DNA from: Artemisia argyi
Lineage: Eukaryota; Streptophyta; Magnoliopsida; Asterales; Asteraceae
Direction of reading: 5' to 3'
Length of the DNA: 64,000 nucleotides
Assembly: GCA_030686995.1 (NCBI GenBank)
Contig: CM060695.1
Coordinates: 101,894,871 to 101,958,870 of the forward strand
The notes under the pieces were generated by a model. The model made no database searches. It saw only the letters and a list, made by a program, of their open reading frames with translations, and was not told the DNA's origin. A program made the translations under genes and the position numbers. Within the stretch, counting starts at the first letter, position 1; the number at the start of each line of letters is the position of its first letter. Below are positions 10,996 through 22,872 of the stretch, piece by piece.

Positions 10996-12425
10996 TGATG
11001 AGATCAAATAAGTATATTTTATTAGCATCATTTATCCTATTTAATTGACTTGTTTTATATTATTTTGTATGAGAATTGGTGCCTTTATGTTTACTTTAGT
11101 GATTCTCGGGTAAAAACAAGCAATAGGTGAAAGTTAATGATATTGAACAAATTATGGAGCTAAATGATCGAGATTTGTAAAGTCTACTGAAATTCAAGAG
11201 ATGCGCCGTATCTCTTTCAACAGATACGTCGTAACATCATACTTAGATGAATTTGAAGACCATTGGCTGACTTTGAAGAATGTGCCGCATCCAATTACAA
11301 CATGCGCCGCATATGAAACTTTGGTCAACGAAGAATAATCAACTTGATTTACTCCAAAATATGCCACATCTCAATTACAACATGCGGCGTATCAGCTAAA
11401 GACTTCACCAGATACTATCCAAGACATTAAAGAACATGTGCCGCATAAAGAAACAAGTTACGACGCATCTAAAGGCGGTGTACGAATATTCCAGAATTTA
11501 ATAATCTTGGACCCCACGCGAAGTTAAGTAGATGCACCGCATCTGTCATCAACATGCGCCGCATCGACCCCTCATACAGAACCTATAAATACCCCAAGAC
11601 AGATACGAGTTTTGTGTACAGAAAAACCCTGAGGAGAAGAATTCAGTCGAAGAAGCATAATAAGACACGCCCCAAACGAAGATCTTAGAGCCGTAACAAG
11701 GTCCTACATGTATATAGTTCATTAAGTAGCTTTGTTTATTGTATTAGTAAGCTTTAATCCATCAGGATTGATGGGCTTGTTGCCACCATACTGCTCCCCT
11801 TAAAATTGCTTTCCCATCGGTTAAAGTTTATATGATTGATGTTTTTGGTGAATTATATTTGTGCTTTGATGACCTCTGTGTTTAGTTGAGTCTTTTGGGC
11901 TACCATACCTATTCCTCGCCTGCTTATCTAGTGTCTAGAAAGTAGGATAAACATAAGTAATCATTAAGGGTTTACTCGCCGATATATAGGATCCAACGAG
12001 ACAGATTAGATTACGATACTCATCATATAAAACTAGAAATATAACTAGTGACAAGCTACTTAATTATAAGGACAGGTCTTCTTACGTGTTTCTATTATCT
12101 ATATGTGTACGTGATTGCTATTCGCTGATTCATTCTCATTAGTTTAACTTTTATGTTTAATACAAATCTGTGTTAGTCTCTTAGGCTAAAACCTTTTTTT
12201 ATTAGATTAGGATTGTAAAACTAACTTAGATATTAAAATATTGATTAAATCAACGAGATATTACATTACATTCTTAGTGTTCGACACTCTACTTACCACT
12301 ATATGCATATTGATCGGGTACACTGCTCGTTAAGTGTGTATGTTAGTAATAAGTTAGCTAAAGATAAATGTAAAACTTGAAAAGGCTTAAACACCCTATG
12401 CTACACTGACATATCACACGCATCA
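10996..12425 (+). repeat. 3' LTR of Gypsy element C
   Basis: 1430 bp, TGATGAGATC..ACGCATCA, followed by target duplication ATATC at 12426-12430. It carries the complete palindrome series, including GATGCGCCGTATC (11200-11212) and the final pair 11531/11553, then a TATA box (ctataaatacccc, about 11582). Confidence 0.92.
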
Positions 12426-12430
12426 ATATC

Positions 12431-13686
12431 CGTTTTCTACGATAATCACTCTAGGTTTGAACAAACAAATTTACAACTTGAGAAATGATCAAAGAAGTGA
12501 ATTTGTGTTTTGAATTTCACATTTTTAGCTTGACAAAACTTTCTTTTCAAAAGTACATTTTACAAATTATTTTTGAAATATAAAGAAATGTTTTATTAGG
12601 GAAATTCATTTTAAAATTCCCCAACAGCTATTTTTACCCAAATCAGCTCCAAACTCCCCCAAATAAAATTTCACCACTAAAGACAAAATATGGAGCATGT
12701 TTGTCTGGCACGGTACCACTAAATTTAGTGGTACCGTGTGACAATTAGTGGTGTCATCCCCTTTAAAACGGTCACATTTCCAGATTCTATAAATACCACT
12801 TCATTTCCCAGATTTTGGCTATCCTTTCACACACATAACTTTCTGGTTTCCATCCTCCTTTTCTTTCTACACTTCTTAGATCATTAGTTAGTTTTCTTTT
12901 GTTTAAAGAGTGATTCTTCCATCCAATGAAGAATCATCTACATACCTCTACTAGTCAAGAGAAGAATACAAAGTATCATGAAGATACAAGGTGTTGGTGT
13001 CATAGAGTAGTGCACTTGCATTACAAGTTGTCTACTTGATTGTATCTTGATATATATCAAGTGAATTAGTGTTTCTTAGTCTTTGTGTTGATCATTGTGA
13101 TCTTTTTGAGATCTTGAGGATCTCTTGAGTGTTGAGTGATATAGTATTGATCAAGTGGATCAAGAGTAGATTATGAGGATTGTGTGGATCTTGTGAGTAT
13201 CGTGAAGATTGTGTGAGGATCGTGTTGATCGTATAGATTTTGAGAGGATCGTGTTGATTGTGTTGATTGTGTGAGGATCGTGTGTTAAGTTAGGATCGTG
13301 TAGATCATCGTAGATTGGTACTAGCTAAGATTAGTACTCGACATCTAGCTTAGTGTCGGAAAATAACGTAAGCGACGTTGTATGGTTTTCTCCGCCTGAA
13401 GGGAGTCTTGTTGATATAGTGCTAGAACTCTCGAGTCGGATACTCGGAGAGTGGAGTAGGGCGAAGAAGAGCTTCGTGACCGAACCACTATAAATCTCGT
13501 TGTCTTGGTTTGATCTTTCCATCTCTTCTCTTTGCTCACTTATTACATATTAGTGTTAGTAAAGTATTGTGTTCATATTGGTGTTGATTGATTTCATCTA
13601 CAATTGAATCTAAGTTTTTCGAAGAGAAATTTTTATAACTAAAGTAAACAAGTCGGTAAACTATTAAACTCCCTTTCTAGTTCACA
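12431..13686 (+). repeat. Element A 3' LTR, second part
   Basis: This is the continuation of the LTR cut by C. It contains a perfect 30-bp palindrome at 12709-12738 (arms CACGGTACCACTAAA), about 50 bp upstream of a TATA box (ctataaatacc, about 12786), then a region of degenerate GATCGTGTTGATC repeats (about 13130-13290) and the end AACTATTAAACTCCC...TTCACA, which aligns with the end of LTR B (AACTATTCAACCCCC...TTCTACA). Total LTR length with the first part is about 1.38 kb. The 62-64 codon minus-strand frames at 13331-13539 are LTR sequence, not genes. Confidence 0.8.
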
Positions 13687-14106
13687 TATAAAATACTAAA
13701 AGAATCATCCCTCACCTCTAGACCTATCTCGACATACACTTCGACCTTTCCACGACTATTGCGAGACTATTCCTCTAGAGAACGATCAATCCCCGCGACT
13801 TACCTATACTACACTACAATGGTTAGTTACACTGCCTAGAGGATTGTAAAACTTCCTTGTGAAGGTTCGCAACCCTCGCATCAATATACTATTCCCCATC
13901 TGTGGTGCCAAAAACTTGATGCGGCAGCTGTATGACCTCCAAAAAAGTTTTACAAACCTCCTAGGCAGTGTACATAGCCATTGTATTGTAGTGTACGTAA
14001 GATAAGGGGGATTGATCATTTTCTAGGGGAATAGTGTTTGTGAAGGCCAAAGTGTATGTCGAGATAGGTCTAAAGGTGAGCGATGATTCTTTTTGTGTTT
14101 TTATAA
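13687..14106. repeat. Inverted pair of Gypsy LTR termini (tail to tail)
   Basis: A left arm (about 13687-13883) and right arm (about 13917-14106) are inverted copies of each other, roughly 80% identical over ~165 bp by eye (for instance CTAGACCTATCTCGACATAC on the left against its complement at about 14055-14074). Both arms end in GCATCA, the LTR terminus seen in element C. Reading the minus strand away from the right arm (13916 downwards) gives AGTTTTTGGCACCACAGATG, like an Athila-type LTR end plus degenerate PBS. The 33-bp spacer is 13884-13916. A long hairpin transcript is possible. It is not a MITE by these criteria. Confidence 0.65.
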
Positions 14107-14375
14107 TTTTTGAAAAGCAAGTAAAAATCTCAAGGTTTGAAGAGTGGCTGTTTTAGCTACTAATTAACTAAAACAAAACTATTAATTAAACTAATAGACA
14201 ATAAAATTAAAGTGGTAACTCTTATGATAAGAGAATGTGTTCACTTAGACTTCCTTACTCCCTAGTTATCTCCTATTGATTAATCAAATTGTCACGTCTT
14301 TGTTTTAATTGAAGCATTGTATTCCGTTTTATTGGTCGTGGGGAGGTGCCGAATGCCCCAACTCTTTGAACCATA
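14107..14375. other. Unassigned AT-rich stretch
   Basis: I see no coding frame, LTR or RNA gene here. It lies between the inverted LTR termini and the putative DNA-transposon end. A short frame at 14273-14455 on the minus strand has no recognisable features. Confidence 0.5.
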
Positions 14376-14915
14376 GTTGTCAAAATCACGATCCAAATCA
14401 TAGGATCGTACGATCCTATGACCCTACACACGAAAAACGATCGGGATCTTAACAATATCGTAATGCAAGTAGGATTGTAGGATCGTTTAGGATCGCCTAT
14501 TATTATTTATTTATTTTGCTATATTAAGTTATCTTGAAATAGTCTCGATGTGTCTTTTTAGGTTTATTATGGAAAAGGATTTCATGCTTTGTAACATGTC
14601 AGAAGCTTATTTTTGAAGTAAACCATCTACGTACTTGACGCAATTTTGTTCATAATTTATTTTATGTTACATATAAAAACATGAACTATATGTTAAAAAA
14701 TTTCAGTTATATTATAAGAAGACCTTAATTTAATTTATTTGGCCTTAAAAAAAATTGTGTTGCCCTCTATTATAATTATGTCGTTTCATTTTGAGATACA
14801 ATCCAGTTATCTTTTTGCATTTATCTATATATTGTAACCAAAAAGTTATAAAATCACGTACTAGTAAATTAACACCATCTTTTAAATTAATCTAAATGTT
14901 ATGACGAAAAACCTA
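14376..14915. mobile_element. Putative non-autonomous DNA transposon, left part
   Basis: The stretch begins GTTGTCAAAATCACGATCC and is rich in GATCC/GGATC words, including a perfect 24-bp palindrome at 14398-14421 (arms TCATAGGATCGT). The far end, after the E insertion, reads on the opposite strand GTTGTTAGGATCGGGACC (48743 inwards), so imperfect terminal inverted repeats are plausible. I could not find a convincing target duplication. The joined interior would be about 830 bp. Its last five bases (ACCTA, 14911-14915) are the target duplication of element E. Confidence 0.4.
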
Positions 14916-15275
14916 TGTTAGGAATACGAATATTCTTATGAAAGACTCGGTCACCCCGAGTATGTAATTGCATTAGGTTAGCTCGTAGTCACTACTATCT
15001 TTAGTTAGTATTAGTTTAGATTAAGTAACATAGTGGAGGAAGGACGGGTCTTTACCCACTATACACCTGATCCACAGCCCGGGAGTAGGCGTATATATTG
15101 TAACTATAAATACCCCTTCCCTAGCAAGGAAGGGGTTGGACCTTTTCATTCAAGCTAATAGATTTCACATTGTTTCTCTCTCTAAGGCTCCCACTTTCTC
15201 TTATCTCTCTCTCTCTAGAACCAATAAACCAAATCACCATCCTAATGATGTTTGTGACTTAAAGTATATCCTACA
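14916..15275 (+). repeat. 5' LTR of Copia element E
   Basis: 360 bp, TGTTAGGAATAC..TATCCTACA. U3 has the small palindrome CTCGGTCACCCCGAG near its start, also kept in element G. TATA box: ctataaatac at about 15104-15113. The PBS follows at once: TTGGTATCAAGAGC (15277-15290), complementary to initiator tRNA-Met with an extra A. Confidence 0.92.
15113..15135 (+). promoter_or_regulatory. Hairpin at the start of the E transcript (R region)
   Basis: An 8-bp stem CCCCTTCC/GGAAGGGG with a 7-nt loop lies directly downstream of the TATA box, so in the first nucleotides of the RNA or just at its start. It is identical in the 3' LTR (48283-48305). Element G has the equivalent stem CCTCTCC/GGAGAGG with a 7-nt loop at 55022-55042 (minus strand): two stem positions changed on both sides so that pairing is kept. 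Confidence 0.7.
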
Positions 15276-15519
15276 ATTGGTATCAAGAGCCATGGTTTCA
15301 TCTTAGGGCCTTGGAAATTCGGATTTGGTGTGGTTTTTGTTGGTTTTAGTTGGTTAGATTAGTTTTCTAGGAAAACATCTTGGTTTTATCTTGTTGGTGT
15401 TATATGATGTGTTATGGGTGTACTTTTGTGATTAGCGGTGTTAGTATTACTTAGTTTTTCAGTTGGATAAGCTATATCATTCGTTGGCTTGAAGTTATTA
15501 TTGATTTTGGGTCGTTTTC

Positions 15520-15990
15520 AATCTAGCGATTACCTCGTCTGTTTTGAAGTTCTTGGTAGCGAATAGTTCTGTGTGGAATAGCGATTAAGTCTAGCGATTA
15601 GTTGAAATTTGCAATTTGTGGACTACCGGACAAAATCGCTAGATAGCGACTAGTTTGGCTGCTAGTATTAGCGATTAGTAATCAGTGGCATTTATTGGTT
15701 CTAGCATTTACCTCGGTTAGTGATTAGCTACTTATAGCGTTTACCTATTTCTAGCGATTACCTAGTCTAGTGATTACCTCCAGATAGCGATTACCTCAAG
15801 TCAGCGATTACTTCTCTCAGCGATTAGCTCAGATAGAGATTACCTCAGATAGTGTTTACTTCCTGATAGCAATTACCTGAAGATAGCGATTAGCTCCTAC
15901 TAGCGTTTACCTCAAGCTAGCGATTACCTCTATTTTCAGTGATTTGCTTCAGAAATTTGGAGGTGTTTAGCGATTAATTAAGTGGTGATT
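15520..15990 (+). repeat. Degenerate ~17-bp tandem repeats in E leader
   Basis: About 20 copies of words like TAGCGATTACCTC lie between the PBS and gag. The unit is roughly 15-20 bp with irregular spacing. No open frame spans it. It is a leader minisatellite of unknown role. Confidence 0.8.
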
Positions 15991-16301
15991 TCCTAGTGAT
16001 TGGTCAATTACTTGCGTTTGGTGATTTGTTGTAACTTAAGTCGTTTCGATTAATCTAATTGAGATTTGACGTTGTGAGTTAATTCTTACAATTTTACTTA
16101 TTTCGATCGGATATATTGTAACTTGACTTGTTGCGACTTGACACCTAGTGCAAATTGTGATTTATCCAAGATCTCATTCTAAGTTTAACTTGCCTACGTA
16201 AATCTTTCAGTTTCTTTTGTTGACTTTAGTAAAATCCCGACAAAGAATCGATTTCTCGGTTTAAGTCTCAAGAGTTGTAAAATCCCGTTTATGATTTTAT
16301 T

Positions 16302-17540
16302 ATGGCTACTACTACTTCAACTGATGACATTCAAGCTGCTGGGTCCGATACCCTACCTCCTATGCTCGATAGGACTGACTATGAATCATGGGCACAAAGA
16401 ATTCGTCTCTATTACCGGGGTAAAGAAAATGGTGAGAAAATTATTCGATCAATTGACGAAGGACCTCTTCAGATGGGCACAACAAGAGATGTCATCTCCA
16501 CCGCTGATGATGGGACTGTCACCTTTGGAATTGACAGGCCACGCACCTACAATGATCTTAGTAATGTTGAGAAGAAGCGATATGATGCTGATATTCGTGC
16601 CTCCAAAATTGTGATACAAGGATTACCTAGGGATGTGTACAAGCTCATCAATTTCAACACGGATGCCAAAGCTGTTTGGGACAATGTCAAAATGCTTCTT
16701 GCAGGCTCAAAACTCACCAAAGAAGATCGTGAGTCACAGCTGTTTGATGAGTTCGAACATTTCAAGATGAATCCTGGTGAAAACATTACCGATTACTTCG
16801 TCATATTCCACAAGCTTTTTAATGACATGAAGAAGATTCTAATGACAATGCCCAACATCCAACTCAACTCAAAGTTTGTCAACAACATGTCACCTAAATG
16901 GGATCGGTTTGTCATAGCTGTTAAGCTCAACAAGGGACTCAGGAACACCAATTATGAACAACTATATGCCTATCTACAGCAACATGAGAAGCATGCAGTG
17001 TATGACCGTCAATTGAGGGACAAGCTCAATCCAACAACCACAACTAATCCTCTTGCATTCATATCCAATGTTCAAACACTCAACTAACCATCTCCTGATC
17101 AAGTCTTTCACCATCCTGTACCAACCTCACAGAATGAGTCATCCATTATTCAATCATTTGTGCAAACACCAAATGTCATGAGCACCCAACTGGACACGGG
17201 ATACTCTCACACTGATAAGATGATTGATAACCTGTCCAACCAAGTATCTCTACTTGTTCAGCAATTCATAGCGACACTTCCTCAGACTAACAACTAACTC
17301 AGAACGTCATCTAACCCACGTAACCTTGTTGTTGTGGAAGATGGACGTGTTGTGGTTCAAGGAAGACAAAATGTCAATCAAAGGAATGAGCACGGGGGTT
17401 TGCTCAGAACAGAGTTGGTAATGTTAATCAGGGAATAGGAAGACAACCCAAATGCTATAACTGTGGTGGGTTAGGTCATATTGCAAGGAACTGCACTCAA
17501 CCTAAGCGTCCCCAGAACTCCGACTACTTTAAAGATAAGA
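16302..17540 (+). pseudogene. Element E gag with CCHC zinc knuckle
   Basis: The Gag capsid-type region opens at 16302 (MATTTSTDDI) and runs to TAA at 17085. Recognisable blocks are MLDRTDYESWAQRIRLYYRG, KIVIQGLPRDVYKLIN, AVWDNVKMLLAGSKLTKEDR and YLQQHEKHA. Past this stop the nucleic-acid-binding zinc knuckle CYNCGGLGHIARNC (CX2CX4HX4C) is at 17453-17494, in a different frame from the capsid part, so at least one stop and a frameshift separate them. The family packages element RNA into virus-like particles; this copy could make only the capsid part. Confidence 0.88.
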
Positions 17541-20500
17541 TGCTACTGATGTAGGCACAGGAAAGTGGGATTTCATTTGATGAGGAGCAGCTGTTATTCT
17601 TTGCTGATGATGAGGGAAATACTTTTGATGCTGATGTTGATGACCAACCTGTCCAGGACTTAGCACTCAATGATCCAAACATCTTTCAGGCAGAGGATTG
17701 TGATGCTTTTGATTCAGACGTTGATGATGAACCCACTGCTCAAACCATCTTCATGGTTAACCTGTCATCCACTGTATCATCACTACAACAATCCGATTCC
17801 TCCAAGTCATCCATCATATCTGAGGTACTAAAGTTGTATGATGTATGTGAAAGGATTGATGAACCAAAGATTCTCCACAACATACATCAGACTAATGTTG
17901 ATGATCCAAATGAGGGTGAATTGGAAAACAAAAATGGTTCTCCAATTGAGCAGCATATGGATCTCAACAAAAATTTTGATGTATCTAATGGAGCATCTTC
18001 AGTTGTATGTGATAATTATGTGATTCATGAACCAAGGATTCCTGACGAAGTACAACAAACAACTGTTGTGGGATTAGATATTACTAATATGAGAAATAGT
18101 AATATTGTTCCATATGAACAATATGTAATGCACGACGTTGTGTCTGTTGTACCAAGTGATGTCTTCTCTGTTGATGATAATGTGTGTGAATTAGATGAGT
18201 ACACTGTTGTTGCACCCGACAACACCTTGACCACTAGGATTAATATTCTTAAGGATCAGGTAACCTGCTACGAACAATGGGCAAAATTTGAGCTTACCGA
18301 ACGAGAAGAAAAAATGGATTAACAAATGCGTGCATATATAACTGAATACAACTTAAGGGAAGAAAAATTAAAACAAGAGTTAAAGTCTGTACAAACTCAA
18401 TTTGATCAAGCAGTTAAACAAAAATAGGAGATTCAAGATAGTGTAATTGCACTAAAAAGTGATTTTCAAGAAAAAGAAACTAAACTCATAAATGATTTTT
18501 CTAATCTTAAGACGTTGAAAAACAAACTTGAAAATAAATTTTACGTTCAAGGCCAAACCATACAGACTGCTTAAATGATACAAAAGCACATTAAATTACG
18601 TGATAAGCATAGCAATAAGGAATTAGGAGTGCCTAAAACGAACTTCCTTAAGAGCGTTAGTGCCTCTCAACCTGCCTTGTATGATGCTAATGTGATGCTT
18701 AAACCGGATCATCCCCCCCCCCCCCAAATAGTTGGTCTGACGAAGAGATAGAATAAGTCAATATGGAGAAGTTAGAAAACAAAATGAAGGATCCAAAGTA
18801 CATTAAAAAAACGTGTCAATGTCAAACCACATAATTACTATGAATAGAATCGATTGACTGTTTTGCACCCCAATCTAAGGTAACACCTGAGGAAGTTTTT
18901 TGGTCCCTAGATGTAGAAAGAATGAAAGCTAAAGAACTTAAAGCCAAAACCCCTCTTAAGGTTGCTGCCCCAACGGTGTATCCCCCCAATACACCCATGC
19001 ACTTAGTTCAGTTATCACTCCCCACTCAATGTAAGACCCTTATTAGCATATATGTACTATGTCAAATGTTTGCTGACTTTGATAAAACTTGTAAAAAGAG
19101 AATTACTCCAATGGGAATTACTGAGGGTGAAAGGGGTTTTGAGCTTACAAAAGAGTGTTACCTAACAGAAGTTATCCCATTTTTTAAACTAATCAAAGAA
19201 CACTTTGTGGGCTTACAATAGTCACTTGAAACTGAAGTGAAAGAGATGAAAAAGGTGTTTAAAAATGTGGAAAATGAGGGAAAACAAATTGCAATAGATC
19301 TTCAATATAGTGAAATTGCGAGGAAAAATGCCCTTATCATGAATGACAATTTGATAGCTAAGTGTATTGTACAAGACGTATTTTATACTGCTACCGACTC
19401 TACATTAACTGCTTGTCAATTTCATGAAATGTCTGTTGCTTTTAATGCTCTCCAAAATCGTGTCGTTGAGCTTGAGGGGGAGAATTTCAAACTCCATGAA
19501 AAAAATTCAAAATGATGATCATGATAACATGGTCAAGCATTTTTTTTAAACTGGAAGTTGATAATCTTAACTTACAATTAAAATATCAACATTTAGAATA
19601 AAGGATTAAAATCTCAAATGCCAAGACATCTTCGGATGCTCCTGAAGTTGATGCATATTTTGAATTAACCAAACGGGATTAAAAAATTCAAGCTCAAACC
19701 AACACGATTCGGAAATTGAGGGCGCAAATTGCCCAATTGAAATCTCACGAGAATGATGTGATCAATTTCCATAAACCAAAGTCTGCAGATTCTCAGGATT
19801 TTCAATTTCAAGAAATGATCAACAAACTCAAACATGAAAATGATTGTTTTAAAGCTGAAATTCAAAAGTCAACCAACATTACAAAGAGTTATATGATTCA
19901 ATTAAGATCACACATGATAAAACCAATTAAAAGATAACGTCTTTACTTAATGAAATTGAGAATCTAAAGACCAAGGTGAAAGGGAAACTGCTTGTCACTG
20001 CATGTGACAATGGTACTTCAAAGGTCTGTGAATGTAAAAATTATGCATTTGAGGCCGTGTACATTCCACTTCCCCTTAGGAATAATGAGCTAATCCATAG
20101 TGATTACCTTAGACATCTTAAGGCTTGCCTCGACATGACTCGTGAGACCATCGAAGAAGATAGAATTGTGAGACCCTCTGATAACACATTATTAGATGTT
20201 GGTTTTCTCACTAAACGGTCACCTGAATTATTAGAATATGCCATAGGTACGTGTCCTAAGATTCTCAACATGCGAGATAGAAAGGCTACATCCTCATCTA
20301 AGAATCTAAACAAGCATGTTACATTTGACATACCTTTGGCAAGAACTGAACATAGCACATCACCACCTAGAAAACAAACAACTATGCAACAATCTAATGT
20401 TCCCATCGTTAATTCTACAGGAGTAAGCAATGACACTAAAGCTAGCAGGTCAAAGCCTTATGGCAATACAAGGATGGATAGGACTTCGCCAGCTAAGAGT

Positions 20501-21060
20501 GCTCAAGGTAAGAAAGTAGAAGACCACCCTAGGAACAATAAGATTGATTTGAATGAAAAGAATCATGTTGATTCTAGTATTAGCTATAAGCGTACTGTAA
20601 TTAATTCAAATTCTAATGCTACTTGTAAGACATGTAATGGTTGTTTGGTTTCTGGTAATCATGATGATTGTGTTGATTCATTTTTGAAATCTTATTACCC
20701 ATCCTCAGTTATGATTGCTAAGAAACATAAACTGGAACACCACACTTGGAAAACTACAGGAAAAATCTTCACCAATGTAGGATACCAGTGGAGACCTACA
20801 GGAATAAAGTTCACTTTAGGAAGCCAATGCCCATTAACAGAAATGACCAATCCCAAGCCTTTAGACGCTAAGAAATGGAAGGCAACTGGTAGAAATTTCC
20901 CTTTATAGACACAACGCTGTGATGTTAAGTCAGTAGTGCCCACTAGTGTTGTTTCCTCTATGGAAACCATTGCATGTGCTAATCCTGTTTCTCCTAAGTA
21001 TGTGTGCGCTAACCAATTGGATCCCAACTACACTTGGGGATCCACATTTTTCAGTTATCC
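17541..21060 (+). pseudogene. Element E coiled-coil linker between gag and protease
   Basis: About 3.5 kb of polyprotein without a known enzymatic domain, broken by many stops and shifts. Surviving open pieces are 17753-18322 (acidic), 18922-19221 (CKKRITP.GITEGERGFE block), 19237-19515, 19716-19937 and 19976-20908. Several are Lys/Glu/Asn-rich with heptad-like spacing, suggesting coiled coils. The last piece ends with Cys/His-containing CKTCNGCLVSGNHDDC and repeated GYQWRPTG-like motifs, also kept in element G. This long linker characterises the family as I recall it. A C-run is at about 18714-18725. Confidence 0.75.
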
Positions 21061-21083
21061 ATATCTGTCTGGTTTCAAATGCA

Positions 21084-22872
21084 GGTCGTACAAATCGTCC
21101 GGTGGTATTTGGACTTATGCTGCTCAAAAAATATGACTGGGGATCGCTCTCGGCTCAGAAATTTCGTGAAAAAGTTTATCGGGACTGTCAGATTTGGGAA
21201 CGACCATTTTGGAGCCGTTATGGGCTATGGTGATTATGTGTTTGGTGATAGTGTGATTTCTAGAGTTTATTATGTGGAAGGACTTGGGCACAATCTATTC
21301 TCTGTTTGACAATTCTGTGATTCTGATCTGGAAGTGGCCTTCAGAAAGCACACTTGTTTTGTCAGAGAATTAGACGGTGTTGATCTTCTTAAAGGAAGTC
21401 GTGGCACAAACCTTTACACCAACTCTATCGAAGATATGTTGCAGTACTCTCCTATTTGCTTTCTTTCCAAGGCGTTGAAGAACAAATCATGGTTATGGCA
21501 TCGCCGGTTGAACCACTTGAACTTCGACACCATCAATGAACTTACCCGCAAGGATCTTGTCTAAGGTATGCCCAGATTGAAGTATGAAAAAGACCATCTT
21601 TGTTCAGCATGTCAATTGGGTAAAAGAAAGAAGCACACTCACAAACCGAAACCAGCCAACTCCAATACAGAAGTTCTCCATACCCTTCACATGGATCTGT
21701 GCAGACCAATGAGAGTGCAGAGCTTCAATGGGAAAAGATACATCCTTGTAATTGTGGATGATTACTCATGATTTACATGGGTTAAGTTTTTAAGATCCAA
21801 GGATGAAACTCCCGAAATCATCATTAAGCTCATCAAGCAGCTGCAAGTAAGGCTTAAAAAGACTGTTAGAATCGTTCGCACTGATAATGGAACTGAGTTT
21901 GTCAATAAACAACTCACTCAATTTTATGAAAGTATAGGCATCTGTCATCAGACGAGTATTCCTCGAACTCCTCAACAAAATGGTGTTGTCAAAAGACTGA
22001 ATTGTACGTTAGTCAAAGCTGCTCGCACTATGCTGATATTTTCTAAAACACCAATGTTTCTATGGGCTGAAGCCATTGCTACTGCTTGTTACACTCAAAA
22101 TCGATCTTTAATCCATCCTATCCACAACAAAACGCCATATGAGCTGGTGCATCTCAGAAAGCCTGATCTCTCCTTTTTACGTGCATTTGGAGCTCTGTGC
22201 TATCCAACCAATGATAGTGAAGACTTAGGGAAGCTCAAGGCCAAGGCTGATATTGGGGTATTTGTTGGATATGCGCCAGATCACAAGGGGTACCGAATCT
22301 ACAACAAAAGAACCCGACAAATCTTGGAAACAATCCATGTCATGTTTGATGAGCTGACAAAGCATACGGCTTCAGGACACACTAGTTTTGGACCCTCACC
22401 AAATCTTTTATCTCCTGGACCTATTAGTTCAGGACTTGTACAGAATGCCAACCCTGTCACTCCTTATGTTCCTCCCACTAGTGAGGAATTGAAGAAGTTG
22501 TTTGATCCTATGTTTAATGAGTACTTTGAATCACAGCAACCTCATGAACCTGAACAACAAGCTGCAAATCCTAATGTGTTGGCTGTAGATGTTCCTGACG
22601 TCACTAATGATCCATCTTCTTCCATCTCTCTTGGTCAGGATGCTCCTGTACCCAGTCACTCTCAACATGAATCAAATGCACAATCATCTTCGAAACATCA
22701 AGGAACGGCAGTAGATAATTCATGTGAAGTTAATCCTTTTGCTCTACAAGACGATGAACCATTTGAAAATGTATTTGCTCCTGAATTCTCTAACGATGTA
22801 TCCTCCTTAGAAGAATCCAACTCACCTATATTTGTACACTACCCTCAACCTCATGAACATCTCAGAAAATGA
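21084..22872 (+). pseudogene. Element E protease remnant and integrase
   Basis: The protease site expected as LDSGCSKHMTGD reads LDLCCSKNMTGD (Asp codon at 21112), so the catalytic D-S-G triad is gone. The GAG-pre-integrase block KSWLWHRRLNHLN is at about 21484, then CSACQLGK (zinc-binding), HMDLC (first catalytic Asp), RTDNGTEF (second Asp). PQQNGVVKR at about 21961-21996 shows Lys (AAA, 21991-21993) where the DDE glutamate should be. Stops fall at 21307, 21562 and 21769. The open frame 22030-22872 holds the C-terminal integrase region and the linker to RT. The integrase cannot be active. Confidence 0.88.

Larger units (their letters stand above)
3666..12425 (+). mobile_element. Gypsy element C: Athila-like, lacks RT/RNase H/integrase
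   Basis: A complete insertion of 8760 bp with two LTRs, TGATG..CATCA ends and an exact 5-bp target duplication ATATC. The PBS matches the complement of tRNA-Asp, as in Athila-type elements. The order is LTR, leader with palindrome array, one frame for gag + protease + an unrecognised C-terminal domain, a second palindrome array, a long 3' untranslated region, LTR. I see no RT, RNase H or integrase motif anywhere between 8594 and 10995. It is therefore non-autonomous as it stands. LTR divergence counted by eye over the first ~245 bp is about 7%, the oldest of the paired-LTR elements here. Confidence 0.9.

Noticed and set aside
13331..13539. Two overlapping minus-strand frames resembling the peptide at 823-1017
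   Set aside because: Similarity reflects shared LTR sequence of elements A and B, not a conserved gene.
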